Source of the DNA: Gemmatimonadota bacterium
Lineage (GTDB): Bacteria; JAAXHH01
Assembly (NCBI GenBank): GCA_009838645.1
Contig: VXRC01000049.1
Coordinates: forward strand, 186,001 to 250,000
Direction of reading: 5' to 3'
DNA length: 64,000 bases
Part shown: one piece after another, positions 9,734-17,383 of the stretch
Layout of the letters: each line of letters starts with the position of its first letter
Position numbering within the stretch: position 1 is the stretch's first letter
The notes under the pieces: model-generated
Told to the model about the DNA's origin: nothing
Database searches by the model: none
What the model saw: only the letters and a program-made list of their open reading frames with translations
Made by a program: the position numbers and the translations under genes

Positions 9734-9778
9734 CGCCGCGACGACTTTGGCCGTCGCGGCGACTCGCGGTCGCCGCGA
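9734..9778. terminator. Alternative GC hairpins at a convergent gene junction
   Basis: Two perfect 10-bp stems compete for the same central arm: 9734-9743 pairs with 9752-9761, and 9754-9763 pairs with 9769-9778. The element fills the 51-nt gap between convergent stops, so it may end transcription from both sides. There is no U-tract on either strand, so classical intrinsic termination is not shown. Confidence 0.35.
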
Positions 9779-9782
9779 TGAC

Positions 9783-10799
9783 TCACGGCCATTCAGGTTT
9801 TTGCGGCCGGCCGGTGCGGACGGACTCGAGCCCGGCCTCGCAGACGGCCACGACGCGGGCGCCCATGCGGGCGGGAATCGGGTTTTCGATGCGCCCGTCG
9901 AGCGTATCCAGGAAGTCGATGACGGAACGGCCCCAGCCGTGACCGCCCACGGCGGCCTCGTCGGAGACATTGGGCAGCGACACGGGTTCCTCCCCTCTAC
10001 GATACAGCTTGCCGTTCCAGAGCGTCCCTGCGGTGCCGTATACGGCCAGCATGCCGCCTCCCATGCCGTGTCCCGAGCAGCCGCTGGACACAAAGACTTT
10101 GCCCATCACCCCGTTCTCGAACTTCAGCATGAGGATATAGCAGTCGTCCGCGGGAAACTCGGGCACGCTCATCTTGCTACTGTAGGCGAAGACCTCTACG
10201 ACCGGCGAGTCTACCGTGGACAGGATGTTGTCGATGGGATGGCAGCCGCCTCCCAGCAGGATGTTCTGCGGATTACGGTCGTCAATCCGCCAGGGAGTAT
10301 GCCTGCGCTCGCCGGGATGGTAGATGGACCACATGTCGTGGATGTAGTCGCCCTGGATGAAGAAGATCTCGCCGATTTCGCCCGATCGGGCGGCGCGGGA
10401 CATCTCCTGCCAGGGATACATGTACCGGCTGGTATGATCCGTCATCACGGTCAGGCCCTTCCGATCGGCGGCGTCCATGATGCGCCGGGCGTCGGCCATG
10501 GTCGTGGCCAGCGGTTTTTCCACCAGGGTATGGGCGCCGTGTTCCAGGGCCTGGACGGTCTGGTCGGCGTGCAGGTGGTCCGGTCCGGCCACGGCGACGA
10601 TGTCCGGTCGCACATCGGCGATCAGCGATCCGAGGTCGTCGCCCGTCACCGCATCGGGGTAGCGCGTCCTGGCCGCCGCGAGCTGCTCCCCGGACGGATC
10701 GAAGAGGGCGGCCACCCGAGTGCGCCCGCTTCGCTCGGCCACCTGGGCCACGTACATTCCCGCGCCGCCGCAACCGCTCAGGAGTATGGAATAGGTCAT
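9783..10799 (-). CDS. Gfo/Idh/MocA family oxidoreductase
   Basis: 338-aa dehydrogenase-like protein. The dinucleotide loop GCGGAG is at 9-14 and EKPLATT at 94-100. Later GGGCHPID matches the D/H-containing catalytic region of the family, and the C-terminal beta-sheet domain is intact. It is the last gene of the minus-strand run that includes the amidohydrolases. NAD(P)-dependent oxidation of a sugar, inositol or related ligand is the family function; the substrate is unknown. Confidence 0.87.
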   Translation of the reverse strand: MTYSILLSGCGGAGMYVAQVAERSGRTRVAALFDPSGEQLAAARTRYPDAVTGDDLGSLIADVRPDIVAVAGPDHLHADQTVQALEHGAHTLVEKPLATTMADARRIMDAADRKGLTVMTDHTSRYMYPWQEMSRAARSGEIGEIFFIQGDYIHDMWSIYHPGERRHTPWRIDDRNPQNILLGGGCHPIDNILSTVDSPVVEVFAYSSKMSVPEFPADDCYILMLKFENGVMGKVFVSSGCSGHGMGGGMLAVYGTAGTLWNGKLYRRGEEPVSLPNVSDEAAVGGHGWGRSVIDFLDTLDGRIENPIPARMGARVVAVCEAGLESVRTGRPQKPEWP

Positions 10800-10828
10800 G
10801 TCATGGTGCTGGATTCAGCGACCGGATC

Positions 10829-12226
10829 TCACTTCACCTGCTCCAGCCGGGTCCTGTATTTATCGTATAGATCGGTATGCTTGCTGCTGATATCGACCGG
10901 CCGTCCCTGGATGAAGGCATGTTCCACCTGTGTCATGATTTCGAGCGGGTCTCCACTGGTCACGATCAGCGTGGCGTCCTTGCCCGTCTCCAGGGAGCCG
11001 AGCCGGTCCTCCACCCCGAGGATACGCGCGGGGTAAAGGGTGACGGACTTGAGCGCCTCTTCCTTCGGGAGGCCGTAGGCCGCCGCGGTGGCCGCGTGAT
11101 ACGGGAGGTTCCTGACGTTTGAGGCGCCACCGCCCTCGCCGATACAGAAGGCCAGGCCGGCCTCATGCAGCTTCAGGGCGTTGGTAAACGGCGCGTCGTA
11201 GGCCTCCCAACGACGGGCGGGCAGGTAATGCACGGAACCGATGATTACGGGGATATCGTTCTCCTTCAAACGGTCCGCCACACGCCAGACGTCGGCGCCG
11301 CCGACAAGGACGATCCTGAGGTCCTCGGCAAGGGCCCAGTCGAGGGCGGCGTGGATCTGCTTCTCTTCAGAGGCGTGTATAAAGACGGGCATTTCCTTTT
11401 TGAGCACCGGGATCATGGACTCCCAGCCGAGGTCCGAGGGATGAAAAGGCCCGCCACCGCGCTCGGCCGCCTTCGCAATCATGTACGCCCTGGCATCCCG
11501 GAAGGCGTCGCGAAGCCGGGTAAGGGCAGCTCTGCGATCCTTGATCTGATCATCCCGGCTGCCCAGGCCGGGAAAGTCGCGAACACGGTAGGATGGCCAT
11601 CGAACGTGAAGCCCCACTGTCGCGACAAGGGTCATTTCCTCGGTGGTCCAGCCATCCATCGCGATCAGCCCGGAAAGACCGGAGATCAATCCCCCGCCCG
11701 GCATGGTCAGGGCGGTCAGGATCCCGTTGGCCCGGGCGACCGGGAAGTATTCACTGTCGGGATTCACGGCGGTCACCGCACGGACGCTAGGGGTCACGTT
11801 CCCGGTTTCGATATTGTCATGGGTCGCCCACACCGAGCCGATCTCGGTGAGGCCAAGGGTCGTCGGTGCGGCGATCAAGCCGGGATACACGTGTTTTCCC
11901 GTAACATCGATCACCAGGGTGTTGTCGGGCAGGACCAGATCCGTCCCGATGCCGGAAATGACGCCGGACTCGAAAAGCACCGTGGCGCCCTCGATGACGC
12001 CGCCACTCACCGTATGGACCGTTCCGCCGGCCAGCGCGATGGGTTGTTCCTGCGGGCCGGCGGGCTTCTGTTTGGAAGCCGCCGCTTCGTGAACCAGGGG
12101 ACCGTAAGCGAGTTCCGATATAAGCAAAAGAAAAATCAATGAAACCGCGGTTCGCTTCCACCACGTACCGGCGGCGGTTTTCGCCGACGGGTCCGTCCCC
12201 AGTGATACACGGGGTAATGCCACCAT
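10829..12226 (-). CDS. Secreted amidohydrolase-like protein lacking the metal motif
   Basis: 465-aa member of the imidazolonepropionase-like amidohydrolase group with an N-terminal hydrophobic signal segment (about 25-42). The family layout is clear: a beta-sandwich start, VYPGLIAAPTTLG where PG-x-IDxHxH normally stands, NVRNLPYHAA in the position typical of HutI-like proteins, and the C-terminal LGSLETGKDATLIV. The HxH pair is missing, and the usual late Asp region reads CIGEGGGAS, so metal-dependent hydrolysis is doubtful. It lies 39 nt downstream of the larger amidohydrolase, which may be a functional partner. Confidence 0.8.
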   Translation of the reverse strand: MVALPRVSLGTDPSAKTAAGTWWKRTAVSLIFLLLISELAYGPLVHEAAASKQKPAGPQEQPIALAGGTVHTVSGGVIEGATVLFESGVISGIGTDLVLPDNTLVIDVTGKHVYPGLIAAPTTLGLTEIGSVWATHDNIETGNVTPSVRAVTAVNPDSEYFPVARANGILTALTMPGGGLISGLSGLIAMDGWTTEEMTLVATVGLHVRWPSYRVRDFPGLGSRDDQIKDRRAALTRLRDAFRDARAYMIAKAAERGGGPFHPSDLGWESMIPVLKKEMPVFIHASEEKQIHAALDWALAEDLRIVLVGGADVWRVADRLKENDIPVIIGSVHYLPARRWEAYDAPFTNALKLHEAGLAFCIGEGGGASNVRNLPYHAATAAAYGLPKEEALKSVTLYPARILGVEDRLGSLETGKDATLIVTSGDPLEIMTQVEHAFIQGRPVDISSKHTDLYDKYRTRLEQVK

Positions 12227-12265
12227 TTCCAGCCTCCATTCGCCGGGATACCGGCTTGTACGTGC

Positions 12266-15250
12266 CTACGCCTCCGGCGCCTGTTCTTCGGTCTCGGACT
12301 CGTCTGCTTCCGGTGATCTGAGCAGTTTCTGAATCAGCCGGGTCCGTTCTTTTTCGACTTCGATCCGCATCTGCCGGTCCTCTTCGATATCGAAGTACCT
12401 CCTTCCGTCGATCCACGTCTGTTCGCACTTCGTATAAGTGGACAGGGGATGGCCGTTCCAGATCACGAAGTCGGCGTCCTTGCCCGGCTCGAGCGATCCG
12501 ACCCAGGGATCGACGGCCAGTTGGATCGCCGCGTTCAATGTGACGAACTTCAGGGCTTCCACCTCGTCCACCCCGCCGTACTTCACCGCCTTGGCGGCTT
12601 CCGTGTTCAAACGCCGGGCGAGTTCGTTGCTGTCGGAGTTGAAGGTGACCAGCACGCCCGCGTCGTGCATCAACGCCCCGTTATGGGGAATGGCGTCGTA
12701 GGCTTCCACTTTGAAGGCCCACCAGTCGCTGAAAGCGGATGCGCCTGCGCCGTGGGCGGCTAACTCCGGCGCGACCTTGTATCCCTCCAGCACGTGCTGG
12801 AAGGTACCGATCGTGAACCCGAATTCATCGGCCACCCGGAGGAGCATCAGGATCTCGTCCTGCCGATAGGAGTGGCAGTGGACGAGGCGCTCACCGGTGA
12901 GGACTTCCTGCAGCGTTTCCAGTTCGAGATCCCGGCGGGGCGGCACGACGTCGGACTTGTCCGCCAGCGCCTCGTATCTGTCCCACGCCTGATGGTATTC
13001 CCGGGCTGCCCGGAACCGGTCGCGGATGATCTGCTCGACCCCCATGCGGCTCTGTGGGTAGCGGTCGCTGAGGATGCGCCAGTTGCTGCGCTTGACGTTT
13101 TCGCCCAGGGCGAACTTGATCCCCGCCTTGGCCTCTGTGAACTTGAGCGCCTCGGGACCGCCGCCCCACCTCAGCTTGATGATCTGGTTCTTCCCTCCGA
13201 TGGGGTTGGCCGAACCGTGCAGCACATTGGCCACCGTGAGTCCTCCGGCCAGTTCCCGGTACATGGCGATATCGTGGCTGTCGATGACGTCGCCGATGCC
13301 CACCTCGGCGGTCACGGCCTGCGTTCCTTCGTTAATACCCTCCAGGATAGCCGTGTGCGAATGGGCGTCGATGATACCGGGCGTGACGTGCTTGCCGGTC
13401 CCGTCGATCACCACGGCGTTTTCCGGTGCGGTGATGCCCGTGCCGACTTCCGCGATCTTTCCTTCGCGGATCAACACATCCGCGTTCTCCAGCCTGCCCC
13501 GCTCGTCCAGCGTCCACACCGTGGCGTTCCGGACGACGAGATGTTCCGTTTGTACTGGTACGCTTTCCCTGCCGAAGGCGCCCGGAGGGTACAGCGCCGG
13601 AGGTTCAGCCACATCGGCCGGCGCGGGTACGTCCTTCGTTTCCGCTTCCCGCGGTGCGGTGCGTTCGGCCGACCAGACCACACTTTCGCCGCCGGGGCGG
13701 ATCCCCCGGCCGGTAATCCGGTCTCCCTGGATCGAACCCGAGAAACGCCATACGCCGGTTTCTCCCAGCGTCTCGTCCTCCACGCTGAATGCGAGACGCG
13801 CGTCTTCCAACGCCATGCTGACCGCCCTCATGGAGTTCCCGTCCTTGTCCAGGGTCCCTTTCGGCGCCCCCGGTGTGCCTTCGATGGACAGCGACAGGCT
13901 GTCGCCCTCCAGCACGACCACCCACGCGCCCCGGGGATCGGTGACCGGCCGTGGGGTGACCACGTGGCGGTTGCCCGCGACCCAGACGTCCTGCACGTTC
14001 ACGTTCTCCGCGAAGAGGGGGCTGTCGGTAATGGTCATGTTGGCCAGCTTACCGGGATCCAGGGTTCCGAGGCGGCTACTCAGTCCGAGCATGGACGCGG
14101 GCGTCGTGGTCAACGCGGCCAGCGCCGCTTCATATTCCAAACCGTGCTCGATCGCCTCACGCACCCTTTCGTGGAATTCGGCGCCCTTGTCCAGCCTCGT
14201 ACTGCTCAGTGCGATGGGGATTCCGGCCCGTTGCAGCCTTCCGGGGTTCCCGGGCGCCAGTTCCCAGTGCCGCAGTGCTGCCAGGGTGACGTCCAGGGCG
14301 TCTTCCGGCGTGGAGACGGAGAGATCGTCCGACCGGGGAAAATCGAGGGGCAGGATGACAGGCGCACCCGCTTCGCGGACTGCGTCCAGCATGCGGTATT
14401 CATGGCCGCTGCCCCGCACGAGGAGCCGCAATCCGAATTCATCGGCCAGGCGGACGGCGCGCAGGAAGGCGTGGTCGTCATCGACACTCACTAGCACGGC
14501 CTGGTCGCGGGCGGCCACCCTGTCCAGCGCCGCCAGCGCGTCGTTGTCCTCCGGACGGTCCTGGCGGGGATTCGCGGCGTAGGCCGCGTGAGCATCCCGG
14601 TACCACTGCGCGTCGAGGATCGTCTGCCGCATGAGGGCCACGACGCCCATCATGGAGGCCGGATAGGTGCGGTTCCGGTTCCGTTCCATGCGCAGGTGCT
14701 GAAAGACGTCGCGCTTCAGAATGTTCTCATTGGGGGATCCGGATCCCAGGTTGACGACCGCGCTGCTGCCCGCGAACACGCCGCGGTCGGCCACGACCAT
14801 GGCCGCCGCGAATCCGGTTTTCCTTAACCGTTCTATCTCAGACTCGCTGACGCGGTACGCTTCGGCGGCGGAACGCTCCGGACGGACGGTGGGGTTCCAG
14901 TGGGCGGACCCCGAGGACGGACCCCCTTCCTCTTCCGGCAGTCCGGCCTGCGTGAACATCTCGATCAAACCGGGATAAATCGTCTGGCCGGAGTAGTCCC
15001 ACCGCTGGGCATCCGGCGGAATGATGACGGAGGCCCCCGCCTCGACGATCAGCCCGTCCCGGATGACCACGACCCCCTCTTCGATCACGAGATCGGGGCG
15101 GACGTATATCCGGGCGTTTTCAAGGGCGTGTACCCGCGAAGGGTTTTCCCGCAGACCCGCCTGCGGCGCCGTCTGCTGGGCTTCCGCGGCGAGGTTGACG
15201 ATTCCGGCCAGCAGCGCGGCCGGGACCAGTTTCCAACCGATTTTAAACAT
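12266..15250 (-). CDS. Tandem two-domain secreted amidohydrolase
   Basis: 994-aa exported protein with a signal peptide (LVPAALLAGIVNLAAEAQ) and a strong GGAGG ribosome site. Two amidohydrolase modules are fused. The first (about 40-440) has the framework, including LGTLDPGKLANMTI, but its metal site reads YPGLIEMFTQAG without HxH. The second (about 570-960) is complete: PGIIDAHSHTA gives HxH, LVHCHS and the FQH strand give later His residues, and FNSDSNE gives the terminal Asp. Only the second half is likely catalytic. With the neighbouring degenerate single-domain protein it may form a periplasmic assembly. Substrate unknown. Confidence 0.85.
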   Translation of the reverse strand: MFKIGWKLVPAALLAGIVNLAAEAQQTAPQAGLRENPSRVHALENARIYVRPDLVIEEGVVVIRDGLIVEAGASVIIPPDAQRWDYSGQTIYPGLIEMFTQAGLPEEEGGPSSGSAHWNPTVRPERSAAEAYRVSESEIERLRKTGFAAAMVVADRGVFAGSSAVVNLGSGSPNENILKRDVFQHLRMERNRNRTYPASMMGVVALMRQTILDAQWYRDAHAAYAANPRQDRPEDNDALAALDRVAARDQAVLVSVDDDHAFLRAVRLADEFGLRLLVRGSGHEYRMLDAVREAGAPVILPLDFPRSDDLSVSTPEDALDVTLAALRHWELAPGNPGRLQRAGIPIALSSTRLDKGAEFHERVREAIEHGLEYEAALAALTTTPASMLGLSSRLGTLDPGKLANMTITDSPLFAENVNVQDVWVAGNRHVVTPRPVTDPRGAWVVVLEGDSLSLSIEGTPGAPKGTLDKDGNSMRAVSMALEDARLAFSVEDETLGETGVWRFSGSIQGDRITGRGIRPGGESVVWSAERTAPREAETKDVPAPADVAEPPALYPPGAFGRESVPVQTEHLVVRNATVWTLDERGRLENADVLIREGKIAEVGTGITAPENAVVIDGTGKHVTPGIIDAHSHTAILEGINEGTQAVTAEVGIGDVIDSHDIAMYRELAGGLTVANVLHGSANPIGGKNQIIKLRWGGGPEALKFTEAKAGIKFALGENVKRSNWRILSDRYPQSRMGVEQIIRDRFRAAREYHQAWDRYEALADKSDVVPPRRDLELETLQEVLTGERLVHCHSYRQDEILMLLRVADEFGFTIGTFQHVLEGYKVAPELAAHGAGASAFSDWWAFKVEAYDAIPHNGALMHDAGVLVTFNSDSNELARRLNTEAAKAVKYGGVDEVEALKFVTLNAAIQLAVDPWVGSLEPGKDADFVIWNGHPLSTYTKCEQTWIDGRRYFDIEEDRQMRIEVEKERTRLIQKLLRSPEADESETEEQAPEA

Positions 15251-15322
15251 GGTTCACCTCCTGAAGCCACGGAATTTACCGTAATTGAAACCGATTGTTA
15301 CACCTTTACTTACATGAATTTC

Positions 15323-15853
15323 CTACATCAACAGTTCAATGACTTCATCCACCGCCTGGCCGATCCGATCGGCGAGTCCGCTTTCGTCGATCCGGCCGAT
15401 GGGATGATCGATTTCGACGATCGGATAGTCGCCGCGTCCGAGCTGCTCCGCCAGTACCCGGGCGGTGTGCGTGAAATTGGTCGTACACAGCAGTACGGAC
15501 GGTAGTTCGAGGTGCTCCAGGATGAGGGCATCGTGCATGCTGCACGCGCTGCAGGAGCCTCAGTCGCCGACGCCCACGAGGGCGAAATGGCAGCGCCGCA
15601 CGATGAGACCGGTCATCTCGTCGGACAGCACGCGGCTGGCGCTTTCCTTGGTGAATTCGAGCGATTCCACGGGATGGTCCAGGCGTTTGCTCAACCGCTC
15701 GAAGACGCCGCGCAGGATGACATCGGAATTGGGCTTTCCGTTGCCCACCAGCGCGGCTGCGGTGTGCCCGGGACCGAGCGGACGACGGGCCGGCCGAAGG
15801 ACCGCTTCTGCGGCTGCGGCCGTGGACGTGGGATCGACGAGAGTTATGGGCAT
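15323..15853 (-). CDS. UGSC family selenoprotein (in-frame UGA as Sec)
   Basis: One 176-residue reading frame interrupted only by a TGA at 15560-15562. Reading it as selenocysteine gives Sec98-Gly-Ser-Cys101, then S-A-Cys104, exactly the U-G-S-C motif that names this (seleno)protein family. The part before the stop (97 aa) and after it (78 aa) are in the same frame, and the second half has no ribosome site of its own. A SECIS-like hairpin follows the UGA. The start ATG 15853 has GGAG 9 nt upstream. The family is presumed to be a thiol/selenol redox protein; its substrate is not known. It follows the 335-aa gene by 69 nt. Confidence 0.85.
15532..15546 (-). promoter_or_regulatory. Bacterial SECIS-like hairpin
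   Basis: In the mRNA a perfect 6-bp stem (CGTGCA/TGCACG) closes a GCA loop that begins 20 nt after the UGA. This fits what is recalled of the bacterial SECIS model: loop 16-37 nt from the UGA, 3-14 nt long, with a G at its first or second position. A wider pairing of GCTCC with GGAGC (2-6 and 42-46 nt after the UGA) could enclose it. Selenocysteine insertion would need SelB, which is not in the window. Confidence 0.65.
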
Positions 15854-15922
15854 ATTCCATGCTCCGTGAGCCTGTGGGGTGACGACGGATCGGCGGCGTG
15901 CATTGCGGTCGTTATACGGTCG

Positions 15923-16930
15923 TTACGATCGGGAGACCAGGCGCGTCACAGGCCTCGACCCGACTCCCCTTCCGGCTCCCAGCCAGGAGGGGATGATGGC
16001 GGAATGTCCGCCCGCCGAGCCTCCCGCGAAGACGATCCAAATCCCTTCCCGGTCCGGCGTCAGCGTGATGCGTTCATCGGGTTCCAGGTCGTCGTGCCGG
16101 CCCGTTGCGTGGATTTCGCGTCCCGCGGCCGCCGTACGTTCGAACAGCGCGTCCCGGATCGTATCGCGCGTCCACCCGGCCCGGCCGAAGACCGACCGGT
16201 GTTCCGGGCAGATGACGAAAACCATGGCGGCGCCGGCGTAGTTGGTCGTGCGGGCGACGCGCGCGAACGAGTCGATCAGGCCGTCAGGCACGTCGTTCAC
16301 GTGGTCGGCCACGGAATGGGGGGCTTCAGCGGCAAATACCGTTACGGCGCCGCGGTCCGTGGGAACACCCAATTCCTCGCCCAGGGTCGGCCAGCCGGGG
16401 CAACGCGCTTCCGGCAGGCAGTACGCGATGCGTCCAGCATGGGATACCGTCGCCCGGTCCAGGTCCCCGGGCACGCTGCCGATACCGTTCCGGATCACCA
16501 GGTTCAGGGCCCTGCCCAGCGTCAGATTGGACCGGTTGCCCGCGCCGAGCACCGCCGTCTCCGCATTGAAACCCAGCGCTGTCACGACAGGACCGTGAAC
16601 GATAACCAGCGGCGCGGCTCCTCCCGTGCTGGCCGAGGGGCCGACGATGTTGAATGCCGGGTCCAGGACGGCTTCCACTGCGGCCAGTACCACGGGGAGT
16701 AGCGCGTCTGTGCAACCGGCCATCACCGCGTTGGCCGCGACCCGTTCCGCCGTGACGGTTCGCTTTCGTTCGGGCACCCGCCCGATTACCCGGCCGGGCT
16801 CGAGTCCGTTTGCGTCCAGCATCCGGTCGATGCGATCGCGGGTGGGCGGTACGACGGGCAGGCCGTCCGACCAGCCCCGGTCATAGGCGTACCCGATAGC
16901 ATCGATTTCTGACTCGACCTGGTGGGACAT
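15923..16930 (-). CDS. Conserved protein of unknown function, UGSC neighbour
   Basis: 335-aa soluble-looking protein that I recognise only as a conserved family with an N-terminal WSDGLPVVPPT signature (about 20-30) and a VAANAVMAGC block (about 84-93). There is no signal peptide, membrane helix or known cofactor motif. Cysteines occur at AGC, YC-LPEARC and IC-PEH. It starts 8 nt after the cytochrome stop and precedes the UGSC selenoprotein, so the three are probably co-transcribed. The composition near the end (FAGGSAGGHSA) is Gly-rich. Function should not be inferred beyond this context. Confidence 0.75.
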   Translation of the reverse strand: MSHQVESEIDAIGYAYDRGWSDGLPVVPPTRDRIDRMLDANGLEPGRVIGRVPERKRTVTAERVAANAVMAGCTDALLPVVLAAVEAVLDPAFNIVGPSASTGGAAPLVIVHGPVVTALGFNAETAVLGAGNRSNLTLGRALNLVIRNGIGSVPGDLDRATVSHAGRIAYCLPEARCPGWPTLGEELGVPTDRGAVTVFAAEAPHSVADHVNDVPDGLIDSFARVARTTNYAGAAMVFVICPEHRSVFGRAGWTRDTIRDALFERTAAAGREIHATGRHDDLEPDERITLTPDREGIWIVFAGGSAGGHSAIIPSWLGAGRGVGSRPVTRLVSRS

Positions 16931-16938
16931 CGGGACCG

Positions 16939-17331
16939 CTACTTGCCGTAGTAGTTTTCGAGATAGGTCAGGATGGTGTCTTCGGTCTTGCTATCGAATG
17001 TCTTCAGGCCCTTCTCATCCTGCATCCACCGGATGGCGTCCAGCCACTCCTCGCGGTTCGCCCGGTACGAGCGGATGATCTGGGTCGGATGGCACTGCGC
17101 GCATTCCCTTTCCACGACGGGGTAGCCGTCGCCCATGATCAGCCGGGTCCGGTGATTCAGTTCCAATCCGGTCCGGGGATCGAACATGGCCACGGGCTTG
17201 GCCGCCTCGGCCTGTGCATTGGCCAGTGCGACTTTCGATCGCTCCGCTTCGTAGTAGATCACGCCGATCACGAGGGCATCGAGGACGATCACGAAGGCGA
17301 TCTGGCCAAGGACGCGCATAAACCTATTCAT
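16939..17331 (-). CDS. Membrane-anchored monohaem cytochrome c
   Basis: 130-aa protein with one N-terminal hydrophobic segment (about 9-27), read as an uncleaved anchor or signal, and one c-type haem motif CAQCH at 77-81. M103 (RWMQDE) is a candidate distal ligand. The tail resembles small cytochromes paired with periplasmic dehydrogenases such as sulfite dehydrogenase. AGGAG lies before the ATG. It is likely the electron acceptor for a periplasmic reaction; neighbours suggest either the PQQ dehydrogenase upstream or the 335-aa/UGSC pair downstream. Confidence 0.82.
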   Translation of the reverse strand: MNRFMRVLGQIAFVIVLDALVIGVIYYEAERSKVALANAQAEAAKPVAMFDPRTGLELNHRTRLIMGDGYPVVERECAQCHPTQIIRSYRANREEWLDAIRWMQDEKGLKTFDSKTEDTILTYLENYYGK

Positions 17332-17383
17332 GTGCGGACTCCTGTGTCTTCATTGGGAACGGCTCATCCGGCCCGGCGGGATG

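Noticed and set aside
15560-15562. In-frame TGA read as a nonsense mutation (pseudogene)
   Set aside because: The stop sits exactly at the U of the UGSC motif, the frame continues open and conserved-looking, and a SECIS-like hairpin follows.
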